Assembly: GCA_002633005.1 (NCBI GenBank)
Contig: NMRA01000008.1
Span: 966,284-1,030,283, forward strand
DNA: 64,000 nt
From: Phoronis australis
Taxonomy: Eukaryota > Phoronida > Phoronidae
Direction of reading: 5' to 3'
The notes under the pieces are model-generated. The model did no database searches, was not told where the DNA came from, and saw nothing but the letters and a program-made list of their open reading frames with translations. A program made the translations under genes and the position numbers. Shown one piece after another: positions 33,501-45,430 of the stretch (the first letter of the stretch is position 1; each line of letters opens with the position of its first letter).

Positions 33501-35254
33501 GTGAATTAAAAACCCCTTTGTCTGTTTTCGCCCACTTGATGTATTTTCTAATCGCAAGTTGTCAATAGAGTAGAGATGCCCGGGGTTTGCTTGTTATTCA
33601 TGGTGTATTTTCGAAATTTATAAAACATTTGGTCAACGGCCTTGATGCATTGAAATTTTAGACGGCAAGCAGAAAATAAAATGATAGGAAGGAAAGTAGA
33701 ATTTTGTGCAGGGGGTCCTACAAGGGACATAAACTAGGGGTGCTTGAGATTCCTTCACTACAGTAACAAAAAGGTAACCGAACATAGGTTCTAAACCCCT
33801 GAACCGCCTATGGATCCGCGCCTGGTAAGTTTGTATTTGGTTTTGTTTATGTGAAAAAATCCATTACACGTAGTCTACTATTTGCCCTGGAGTTAAATTC
33901 AGACTTCAGATCGGCGTGAATTGGCCGGCCTCTTGCAAACAGAGTACCCGTGCCATGCATTAGCAGACCACTTGTACTTCTTTTCAAATTACAAATATTT
34001 GAACTACTGTTAACCTGAGGACTACCAACCTTGGCCCAGTTGGCTACGAGCCAAGTGTGTCACAAGGGTATGTAGTCTCAACAGGCCCGACTGGTCGGGA
34101 CCGGAACAATTTATCGTCTGCATATTGAGTCACACGAGCTTGATAAGACAGCGGGAAGTGCAACGATTAGTTCAAAGAAGTCTGATAACGAAGGGAAACT
34201 TTGCAATTCGCCCTGTGTCTGGCTAAAACGAAAGTTAAAATTAGTCCTAAATATACTCTGACATAACTGGTCTCATAATATTCCTTGCTGTGAGAGGATT
34301 CTCTTGAATTTATTTTAATCTTTTTACTCTCATATTATTGGTCTCGTAATATTGCTGTGACAGGATTCTACTATATTTTTCATACCAGATCAAGTTACAA
34401 GCAATGCCTACGCGCGCTACTTATTTAAAATTCGTAATTTTAGAGTTGGCCATTCCAAATAAACCCAGATACGTCTTCTTAGGCGCTGATGGTCTCGGTG
34501 CTCTTGTTAGTAACAGAAATAAAACCCTATCATAAAAAGGTATTATCTGATTTTCGTTTTCTAGCCAGCTAAAAACAGGGCGAAATTAGCTGACAACTTC
34601 TTGGTCAATGGTTCTGTCTGAACTAACGTTCACTACCATATCTATTGCTTTCAAACGTACGCTGCTATAATGAAATCTGATGCAATAGTTATCGTTTATC
34701 GTTATCGCACTTCCGCCCTTATAATCCCGCGACATCGGAAGGTGTGTTTCTAGAACAAACAGCAAGAACGTCACAGGTAAAACATACATGACTGATTTTC
34801 CGTTGTTACAAGCCCAGTTGGGACGAACGGAACGTAGCCTATTATCTTGTGTCAGTGAGTGCTACCGGATAACTAAGCGATTACAATTAATGGTTATCTG
34901 ACTTAATTGCACGATTGCGTAATCCCTAATCGCAAAGTTCAATATTGCAACAAGTACGAATCGCCATGTTAATTGTGAATGAATCAACGAGAAAAACAAA
35001 CAAGTTTTAAATGCGCCTGAAATGGTAAGGAACATCAAGTCTGAATCACTGCAAGTAAGTGAGCGTGAATTTATGAAAAACAAATTAATTTTTTTCCTTT
35101 CTTCAAAGGTGGTGTAAGCAACATTGTCTAAAACCGATGTACATCAAATAAATGGTAGGGTAATTTCAAAAGTACTTACGCCAAATAGTTTAAATGCGTC
35201 TGTCGCAATGACAAAGGTGGCAACCAAAGCGAAAACTCCGTAACCGGTCTTCAT
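27594..35254 (-). CDS. ImpL2: Secreted two-Ig-domain protein of the Imp-L2 type, 7 coding exons, 284 aa
   Basis: Coding exons: 35254-35180, 30444-30241, 29445-29250, 28523-28467, 28278-28118, 27964-27848 and 27638-27594. Every junction is GT-AG and phases chain 0, 0, 1, 1, 0, 0. Exon 1 is a signal peptide (MKTGYGVFALVATFVIATDA). Ig domain 1 has C72, W84 and C141 (ELNCGA, IHWLLNG, GVYSCVA). Ig domain 2 has C202, W214 and C253 (QLFCRASGFPKPIVTW, GDYICEAANIFGE). C130 (LVLDCLTPED) and C168 (DDKCLMKK) match the extra cysteines of fly Imp-L2, placed LVIKCLT and DSKC, which supports this family over generic Ig proteins. No membrane segment follows, so it should be secreted. Known: fly Imp-L2 binds insulin-like peptides and dampens insulin signalling; related nematode proteins (zig) act in neural maintenance. 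Function here is inferred. A basic, lysine/arginine-rich stretch (about 26-41) precedes domain 1. Confidence 0.85.
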
Positions 35255-35278
35255 ATTAGAAATTTACTGGTGTCCTAT

Positions 35279-37752
35279 TCTGAAAATACAAGATGAGACA
35301 TTAGAACGAAAGCAACAGATAGACGTTAAATGGCAACGAGTAATTGTCATGACGAAGCAAAAAGTATTTGTAAATTTTAGCTGTAAACACCTGTTGAATT
35401 CGATAGGCTCCGACTCAAATGGAGAAGAGTCGGTGGAATCGTGCTCTTTTATGATGACCATCGACGCTTGGGCAGGTTGCCAAGAACCCTGGACAAAATA
35501 CGGCGCATGCGCCTTAAGGAAAATGCAAAATTTCGACTAAATCTCCGCACTTTTCAGTATTCGGTCTTCAAAAGGGTTCACGCCGACAATTTGATGACCA
35601 TAATAATAAATTTTGTCGTTGCATGCATGTGTTAAGGTGAACAAAATCAATAAGTGTTTAGAGTCAAGCCGCAAAATTACAGTGGGTTGTGATTAATTAA
35701 ACTCATTAGGCAGATTAATCGGTTTTCTTCATTAGTGTAAATTGTACAGCATTAGAAAAAGTCACGCTAGTCACAGACACGAACTGAACAATCAGCTAAA
35801 GCGGCATGGTGTCGATAGACCAGTTCAATAGTTATTATAGGCACAATTTGTCCAATAATTCATTAACCTACAATTAGTAGCTTAGATCGCTCATTAGCAA
35901 GTAGTGTCTGTTAACTCATGACGTAAGAGTAGCCATTCTACTACGCGTGTATTGCGTGTCCGGCAGCAGACAGAGTTATTGGGTAACTGAAGGTCAATAT
36001 TCATAATGGTAGCTAATACGCTAATGTAGCGTGAATTACGGCCAGCTTGTAACAGACCGGCACCACATTGTGGTGTGGGTATCAATTGCTAATTACAATG
36101 TCGTGATGAGGCCCAAAGGTTCAGTAACAATCCCAAATGTAAGAAGTGGAAAAATGCGAAATTATAACAATATACATATATATATATTACGTAGCATTAT
36201 TATGAGTATTTTTGAAAAAGGCGGGGAAAATAATAGTACATGCTCGAGGTGCGCACGACCCAATACGTTTTCTTCATAACGCTCAATAAGCTATGGAAAT
36301 TGCAATCTATGTATCTTAATTGAGAAAGAAGTTATTATCTGCCGAGAAAATTAGACGAGCGGTTGAAGCGTTTCATGTGCTTTAACCCCAAGTACTGTAT
36401 TTTAAAAAAGGAATTGGTCAAAAGTACAAGAAGCAACCGGACGCCCGTGAGCGCTTTCGCAGCATTTTGATGGTCTTCTAATCTCACGTAAACCTTGTGC
36501 GTTATAACTTTAAAGAGTATGATTTTCTTACGAAAATTGCGGAAGTTATTTTCTCACTAATTGCATTTCCTTTTTCGCGCACCGCAATTATTCTTCCTAC
36601 GAGTAAATTTCATTTCTCACGAAACACAGTTCCAATGACTGATATTTGGTAAGAAATTAATTCTGTTTGTTTGAAAAGAAAAGCGATTAATAAGAAAAGA
36701 CATGTGTTCATTTCTCAACAAAATATTTCTAGAGCGTGAAAAAAGAAATGCTCGTGTGAGAAAAAACGCTGTGAGAACTCCCATGCGGATAGTGAGAGAA
36801 ACTAGTTTATACCGCATTCGTAGACCTGAACAGCGTAATTTTAGTAAACCGCGAATACTAATGTACTCCGTTAATTACAATTTTCGGATAAAATGCAAAC
36901 ATTTGTGCCTTCGTAATTTACCACATCACGCAATGAATAATCAGTGTCAATAAGTTTTTCAGGCTTCATTGGATATAATTTGAATTTTTCGTGCACTTCT
37001 TACGCGATCGTTCTTCGATCAATCAAACTCAGTAGCGTAAAGGCATCACGCATACCCATTCATAAATTTCAGACAAATATTTATCTATTCATGCCTTAGT
37101 CGCCCTCAATTAAGAACGGACAATAGCGCCTTGGAGATTGACAAAAACTACTTTAAACACGTGCAATGGATCTACCCTGCGCCGTCGTAGCACACTCGCG
37201 ACAAATGTCCTTACGTCAGGATCAATGCCCGGTCAAGGATCCATCACCTTACGATCGTGGTAAAACCATCGGCCAGGCCGACCTTTGAACACACGTGCTC
37301 ATTTTCCATGCCACGAATAATGTAGCGTGCCTGGACAAGTACGAACACAAATATTCTGGATAAAATGTTACGCTATCTAATTGTCGTAGATCAAATAAAA
37401 AGTCTTGGCATCAGGAGGAAATATGACCATTAAAATAAAAATCAAAATAAAAGGTTTTCAGTGTAGAAATAAGGCCTAGAAGATAAATGTTTTAATTATT
37501 ATATATTCAAAGCCAAATTTTAGTAGCGAAAATTTTCAAGACGATCTCACCCACAATGTTGAGTGGAAGTGACATGAGAAAATTGAACTTGTACAGTAAT
37601 CCTTACCTTGCCGAACGTTTATGACGAAATACACGTGATGTTCTATTCACAGCTCAAACTGCGTCACTGTCCTTCACCTGTAAGTTCTATTTCTGACTAA
37701 ACAGTTACGAGCACCAAACTTTTATACGGTTGTTAATCTACAGGTGACGTCA
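35279..37752 (-). promoter_or_regulatory. Promoter, non-coding first exon and 5' UTR intron of the Imp-L2-like gene
   Basis: The coding first exon is preceded by an acceptor (TATTTTCAG|AATAGG, exon from 35279), so a 5' UTR exon must lie upstream. A fitting one ends at 37607 with a consensus donor (GGCAAG|GTAAGG). Going upstream on the minus strand come TATAAA at 37726-37721 and a perfect CRE-type TGACGTCA at 37752-37745. Start of transcription is predicted near 37695, about 30 nt after the TATA box. The CRE suggests cAMP/CREB or ATF-type control, an inference only. Confidence 0.55.
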
Positions 37753-40429
37753 CTTCCGAGGCATGGAACGCAAAATGTGCGTAAGTATTCGTTCGTTCCC
37801 AGCGGACGCCGCCTCTGATTGGACGACGTGGTTTGGTAGTCTTATCAGCAGACTAATCAAAATTGATCGCGCAAGAATCACTGGACATTCGGTCGTCAGT
37901 CATATGACCGGCAGCGAAAGGCAAAGGATAGCTGGATAATTGACCACGCATATGAATTGTGATTTGTAAGCTAGTACGAAGTACAATGTACACGAGATGT
38001 AATTACTGTCGGCAATAATGCATACCCCTCCAGAAAAATCGCCCCTGGTACAATTAGACCTCTGCGATACAACGTCATTGCTTCACCTCTTGAGACTGAA
38101 GTTCTCAGTCAGACTGGAGTGAATTAGATTGACATTTTCATTTATAAAACCTGCGTCTTCGGAAAACGTGACGATTACGAGTTTCCTCAGAGCCGGCCAT
38201 CTCCTTTAGCCATTTATCAAGAAAAGCTGTCCGGTCTTGTTAAGATAAACTTGATTCTTTTTTCCAAGAACACTATAATATCGAATTCCACTATGTCAAC
38301 AAAGGTTTAGAATACAGTGACAAGAACATAAATAGAACATTTTTCCTTTAGTGGTGTCTTATTGTTTTATCAAGATCACATGGCAATGGCTAATCATGTT
38401 CTGTAACGAAAGACGGACCCAACCTCAAGTTTTGCAGTCACGGCGTCTAAAAAAATGTCTGACGTTCAGATTCCTTGTACCCCAGCATACCCAGTCAATC
38501 AAGTACACTATTAGATGTACGCTGAAATATATTTTCAATATTAGTCAACTGTATTAACCCGTAGTTAGATTTTAAACAAAGCAAGTCAGATGACACCATA
38601 TTTTCAGCGCGTGAATGAACCCATGGTTATTCATAAAACTGTATGACCATTCAGAATTGTCTGATGCGGTGAGAATATTCACTTTTATCTTTATAAAATC
38701 CTATTTTTTTACTTTCACATGTTGTGACTTCAAAATGGATAATTTTTAAAGTAGTTAAGTTATCTCACTATGCGCGTGCCACAACGGAACTACTTCTCTA
38801 AGCTTCCTCCAAAATACTAATTTTTACCATTTTTTTCATTCCAGTATCATTCTTGTCACGGTTATAAATCCTATCCGATCATTTATCCATTAGGTGCACC
38901 TCTCGTCTCCTTACTATATCAACATAAAATCCATTGGAATTTCCCTGGATCCATTTGTGAAAATCCTGGGTGCGCCTTATCAGAACATGCTGAGTGATAT
39001 GAAAAGCCGGCTTCAGAAGACAGCGCTTCTAGTTCCTTCGCGAGAGGGTGCGGCACTGTCGTTAAAATATCTGCCCTATCGTGTTCGTGCCTATCAGATA
39101 TACCCTTCACTGTGAAATGTTTAGAATTGTGTCCGTGCTGTAGAGTTTGGCGAAACAGAACAGATTGACATTATCACTCCGGACCGCCTCGTCCACACCT
39201 GGTCTGTATGCCAAAGACGGGGGGTGGGGGAGGGGGGGGGAACGAAAAACCTCTGGATTTTAATCCCGAAGAATTCCGTCTATTTGAATACAAAGTCGTT
39301 ACGACACTTTTTAAAATAATGTGATTAACAACTTTCGCATTTTTCAAGACTAGTGTTTGCTGTTGAAACTTAAAAAGCTTGAGTTACATAGTCTCACCGA
39401 GTTCATGTACTTTAATTTTCAAAACTCAAAATCGTTGACTCGACCCTTGAATTTCGCCTGTAGCCGGGCTGGTCTTGAAACACACTTTAAGGGACAGTAG
39501 TGTGCCACGGCCAGGAAGAGAGGCAGTGTGTAATATAAACAGTTACTCAACTTGAAATATACAGTAATGTATGAGAGAAGATGGCCGCAATAGACAAACC
39601 GTAAATATCAATAATTTTGTTTTGAGTCAAGATTTATTTCTTATTGGAAAACGTAGCCTAAGAACTTTTCCAAGGAGCTTGCCTTTTCGTTCTTTAAGCT
39701 TGATCCCATTCAGAAAACATTAATGGACTCACAAGTACTTGCATACTACATTGCAATGTAAATAGCTTACTACAGTTCTTGAAAATTGTCTGTTCGTCCA
39801 ACAACTTTTATTTACAATGCTAAAACATGAGTTAGGATTTACGTAGATTCTGTGCGTTTCGTCAACACACAATTAAAGAAAATCGAAGGCAAAATATGAT
39901 TTTATGCATATTTAACGGACCGTGTTTTCGTCATTGAATCGATTCCAACTAAAACGCTATGCATTACAATCACAACTGAGTTCCGAATTATCTGGATTAA
40001 ATCGGGGGTTTACCTCCTACTACTCATCGAGAGGCATTCCAACTCGAGCAGTCGAACCATCCGTGACGTAACTGACCAATCGATTCCTACGTGATACTGA
40101 ACACGACAAAATGCTACGTTGATCACATGTCTGTTTCAAAACTGCGATATTTGCATTTGTGTTTTGTATTGTGACTTCCATTTCAATCAATAAATGTATA
40201 AAACGCACTTCGAATGCAACTTTTTTTAGAATGTAGACAAACTTTGATGTCAGTATTGTCAGTACCTTCATATGTTTCTTATTTTGTGCTTTTGTTGTAG
40301 GAAAGAAATAAACTGCCTGGGAATGCAAAAATGACGAAAATTTTTTGAGTGCCCCTTAACGAAATGTCATTCTTCCCCCAAGCCTCGTAATTACTTCTAA
40401 TTTGAGATAAGAACAAGTTGAAACCATGG

Positions 40430-40577
40430 TAGATTTCAGTAACGCTAGGACCTACGCTAGGACCTCGCTAAAATCTAGTCAAAATCACGTGTTCTCGTTT
40501 AAAATACACGACAATATCTCAAATAATCTCGCGAAGTCTTGGCCTTAGCGAGGACCTAGCGTCACTGAACTCAGGGC
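40430..40577. repeat. Palindromic MITE, family B, copy 1
   Basis: Left end TTTCAGTAACGCTAGGACCT (with the CGCTAGGACCT unit doubled) and right end TTAGCGAGGACCTAGCGTCA are inverted. The core contains TCACGTG and ATCTCGCGAAGTCTTG, shared with the copies at 43768 and 55416. Confidence 0.8.
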
Positions 40578-42653
40578 AGTTTTATGTTAGTGGCGAAACG
40601 TTATTTTTGATGGCTGGTGCGTTCATAACAACTTTCACATTTGGAATTCAGTTGTCAGCAATTCGCTTGAAAAAACTTTCAGCTTTGTGGAATAGTTGAT
40701 GGCATCATGCTACAGTATTCTACTAATAAAACTCAAAAGCCACGTTTGTGCCATTTGATTTTTTTGTACAGGAACTGAGTCCATTTTTTGGCCAGACTGG
40801 ACCATTGTGGACAGTCAACCTTGACTGGAAGGTGTACAGAATTGGCGTGTTGGGAGAGCTCAGTCACATCTGTCCAGCACGTCATGAAAATGAAAATCGT
40901 GCAAAGTAAAATCGATACTCAGTGCCAGATCAAGCTACACTTCTTGGATAAAAAGATACTAGACAAGCACATCTCATATGCACTATAGAATGACAACAGT
41001 TGTAAGGCAAGCCCATTAGACTGGGTCCTCAAGGTTATGTAATATCTTGTCGACAAATCTATGCATTTAGCCGAACGTCTACAACAGAAATCTCAATAAC
41101 ACTGTTAAGTTTTCTAAAATATTTCGTTTTCATTTCATGTTACTTTATCATAAAAATCCTAATTTGACAGCCCCTCGTGCAAAAGTGCAACATTCTAAAA
41201 AGAGTTACTAAAAGGGTTTTGGAGAAAAGAGCATAACGCATAGTAAGTGTAAATTTCGTTTCTGAGGTATGACAGTCCAAAGTTAGTCAAATTTGCTTTT
41301 TTGTTCTAGAGTCCAATACAATTTCAATGTAAAATTATGTGTGGAATCTTCATGTGATGTTTACGAATGCTTTGCAGTTTTTTCCGGAATCTTGGAAATT
41401 CATCCCATGAATATAGCAATTGCGGAATTATAAGTTACCTTCACTCGAGTACAAACTTTGCGAAATGACTTGCCACGAACGGGTCTCATATAATGTTTAT
41501 GTTCTGGAAGGTGCTAAGTCCGGGATGCACGCGCGCTCGCTCGATCTCTCATTTAATTCAGTTACTAGCTGGATAAAACCCTGGTTGACATTGACAGTAA
41601 TTTGTGTTTGTTAACATTCATCAAACTTCTTTCAAGGTTTAACTTTACTGCTTAAAGTGCGCAACACAGTTAGGTTTTGTAACCGCATGCATAACGGACA
41701 ATTGAAGTTTTAGTCTTCAGGGTATTTTACTTGAAACATCAAATTCTAATTATAATATCCCGCAAAATGACTATTGCGTCCACAAATAATATTACGCATC
41801 TACTCTTGATATCTACCTATTGGTTTCAATCCACTCAGGTTAGAAACCATTTACGTTGCGGTTTACCATCTAATTATGTACACGCGTCGTTGTAAACGCC
41901 ATCTTGGACAAATTTGCGATGGAATTTAAACATTTTTCCACTTGTCAAAAAGTATGCTGTAAGATTTTCCGCAGGTATATAATGCCGTGGTTTGATATTA
42001 AACATTCTTGAGTCAAGCGTGCTTGCTTAAATGGGGGAAGTCCCATGCTGTGTCTTTCCGCTGCTAGACGACGGGGGTGAAAAATCACACCCTCGTAAAC
42101 GCATATTTAGCATGACGTACAAATAAACCTAACCTGTAGGCAATGTGCTTAATCGACTTGGCCTACTACTCTCATGGATCGAAAGTGTTTGCTAACTTTT
42201 TACATAGCTGAGAAAAAAATGAAAACAATGGGACATTAGAAGATCGAGTTTTAACGTCAGTGTATCGACAGTGTAAATGTTTACAATGATAAGTAATCGA
42301 TAACCGAGTTTCGGACAAGATAAACTACTTATCTTTTGTCGTTTATTTAGTTAAAGTGGATTAAATTTAGAAATCTCAAGATCATATACCCGTGATTCGT
42401 TGGCCACTTGCCAGGATCTGTGGAGGGGTGTGTGCATGATCGGCTGGAGGGTGACAGGTAGCGCGGGGTAGACAAAAATGTTGTGGAAATTGTAGAGTTA
42501 AACGGGTAAGAGGGGCTCAAAAAACGGTAAAAACAAAAGGTTACAGTCAGGTCGAGTAAGGACATTACCAAAATGAACATTGGGGATGAAAAATCAACCA
42601 CAGCGATGAATATGCCCCCTGCCGGACAATGAGAATGATAGTAATGAAGAAAA

Positions 42654-42654
42654 C

Positions 42655-42715
<61 letters not shown>
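42654..42715. repeat. (GAT)n microsatellite
   Basis: About 20 uninterrupted GAT units. Confidence 0.95.
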
Positions 42716-43767
42716 TTGATTACGTCAATTAAATAGTAGGAATAACTGCACACGTGAGTTTACGGCTCTTCTAAAAAGTCTATATTCACAATTTGAATAA
42801 TCATCTGTGGTAATATGAACCGCCATACACGGATATAGTTACATCGCCAAACGGAGAAGTTTTGTCTTCACGATTTCTCCAAGAATTCGTCATCAACAAT
42901 AGGTTGCCGTGAAATGAATTTTCTGTGACTCCAGATTGAATGTCGTGTTACAGTGTGTGGGCCGTGTTGCCGGTGGGACAATGACTATGCAAACACATTA
43001 TTACACAGTGCCTGCCCCAGTTTAAACGCGACGGACAATGGTCTTAAATGCATTCCACCCACACCCAGACATTATGTCCTCCGGGCTAAATAAGCTTTAC
43101 ACAATTAACGACCCTTTATGTGGCGATAAACCAGTATAATGGTAAAGTCGCTTGTGTACTTCTCATGTTGAAATCCTAGGATATTCCTGTTAAATAGGTA
43201 TACGGAGCGTGCCGTTCAGATTGGTGACTTTTTCAAGACCAATTTCCCTGAGAGTTAAGGACGACATTTCTGACAAATCGTATACCCTTCCCCTATTCGA
43301 TTCCTGCATAACTTTACAGAAGTGTATTTAATACCAATATTTTAAAAACTTTAGTTGCAAGAGATGCGCTCATTTTTTATAACACGGCATTTATCCTATT
43401 TTTAACTATTTCAGTCTTTGATGTGTCGAAAAGACATTGAACTGCCTACGATGAGAGGTTAGGTGCATGGAACCTAGCCTCAACAGAATGACATTACTTT
43501 TTCAAGAAAGCTCCCTAGCCAGGATTTTCGAAAGAATCTCCACCAGCATAATCCCCCGTGGGGGCTTTTCTGGAAACAATTCGACCAACCCCCCTCCAAA
43601 GGGATTCTTTCGGGATTGTTTTAAATGAATGTCACGGAACAAAGGCACTGGGAAATGCTACAAAACATCACTATTTCCCAATAATATGGAGTCTAAAAAG
43701 CGGTAAATATCATTTCAAGTTATCGATGAATTACTTGCCAACGCCGGGAGGCGTTGCCAAACTGCCG

Positions 43768-43930
43768 TTAAAGTGACGCTTGGACCTCGTTAAGAAGCAA
43801 GACTTCGCGAGATTACGTGGGATATTGCCGTGTATTTTAAATATGTGATCTTGGCTAGATTTTAGCGAGGTCCTAGCGAGGTCCTAGCGAGGTCCTAGCG
43901 TAGGTCCAAGCGTTACTGAACTCTACCCTG
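43768..43930. repeat. Palindromic MITE, family B, copy 2
   Basis: Same element as at 40430, in the opposite core orientation (CAAGACTTCGCGAGATTACG). The right TIR has the unit CGAGGTCCTAG three times in a row, then TAGCGTAGGTCCAAGCGTTA and CTGAACTCTACCCTG. Confidence 0.8.
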
Positions 43931-45406
43931 GGTACTAGGTCCTATTTGGTTAGTATTTCATGTCAATCGAAGTTAAAATCTGGACACAAAAAACAACAGC
44001 GCATCCGAATCCAAAACTTATTTCCTAATGTCAAGCGCAGCCATTTACTCCTTTTAAATAAGGCACTTTTAAGCCAACTGCTGAATGTGTGCAATAACTA
44101 GTTTTTGAACACGCCTCACTACTTCTTTCCGAAAGAGTCCGTTGGCGGATTTTTGTGTGCGCAAAATCCCTCTAGGAAAAATGGAATCTCCGGTACAACA
44201 GGAGCCAAGATATCGAGTCCACCTCCCAGATGCTTGTAAATGGGTGGGTATATTATTCCTATACCCACCGGGTTGAGATAGGTCCTTCGTTTAAAAGTAG
44301 TTGACTATTGTGTTAATTCAGATAACCAGACACTACGAGGACCGCCTCTCAAGGCACACCCCACCCGGTGGCGCGCTTTGAGAACTCGCAACAAGCGCCG
44401 CAACTGCACAATAGAAGTAGAACGTGACGTGACTACGGAAGTAGGCGTGACGTACTCGCATGTCTGATTTTTTTAAATCTGAAGTGAAAGGTTAATAAAA
44501 TACTAAAAAAAGTATTCAAAAACTGTTCTGACTCCAGTCTCAAATTGAGAACAACGCACAGAGAAAACAATAGCTGTCAACACTGATCTATAGTTGTTGA
44601 CGTCATCAATAGGATAATTGTTCTGAGAATGTGATATCCTGCGGCTCTGTTTCCTTTTTACGATTTTTGACGTGAGCATGCATTGTTCCCAGGTATCCGT
44701 TACAATGAAGTATTGCAACAACTAATAGATGGACGTACATTCATTAAACTCCAACTACTACAATCACACTGCGATTTTTTCAAGTTTTGATGGATTTCAG
44801 TAGAGTTCCATCAGACGTAACTCAAGGGGAGGTCATTCACCTCTCCGCCCTGTCGTATAAGGCGGCTCCTCGCACAGACGGCTCTATGGAGATAAACCAG
44901 GAATATTGGACTATTTTGATAGCAAACAAGCTTTCTTCGTGTCTTGCGAAGTGAGTCATGCGAACGGTGACGGGAACTCCAACGTTGGAATCTGCTGAAC
45001 ATGAAGTTTTGCACGTACATCTAATAATCACAACGGCTATCTGCTTGTTGGGCCATCTTACACAAACATAGAACTGCTGAAACCATCACTGTTATCAATT
45101 GGATTGTCCAGTTCAAAAAGCAAATTTGGTGGTTGGTAGAAACTGAAATCAAAATGTATCCGGGACCTTATTTTTAACTTTATGATCGGGTTCATTATAG
45201 TTAAAAATTGCCCAGCGCAATGGATGTTTCATAAGTGGTCCACTCATAACCGTCAATAAAATATACAACACACAAGTTCTCGTCGGCTTCGTCTACTCGG
45301 TACAGACAGTGATTCGTAAGTGGAAAAGGTTTTTGCCTTAGTCGATTGAAAATCGAAAACGGGATTCGGCTTAGAAGATAGCTCGGCAATCACTCAACGT
45401 GTAAAG

Positions 45407-45430
45407 CTAGGAACCAATATTGGTTCCTAG
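45407..45430. repeat. Perfect 24-bp palindrome flanked by 7-bp direct repeats
   Basis: The half-site CTAGGAACCAAT is followed at once by its exact reverse complement. TGTAAAG sits directly on both sides, like a target site duplication. Confidence 0.75.

Noticed and set aside
34586-34789. Frame starting MYVLPVTFLLFVLETHLP, signal-peptide-like
   Set aside because: It lies in Imp-L2-like intron 1 and ends without any domain. No phase-compatible partner exon was found.
42565-42753. Frame with a poly-isoleucine run
   Set aside because: Translation of the (GAT)n array on the minus strand.
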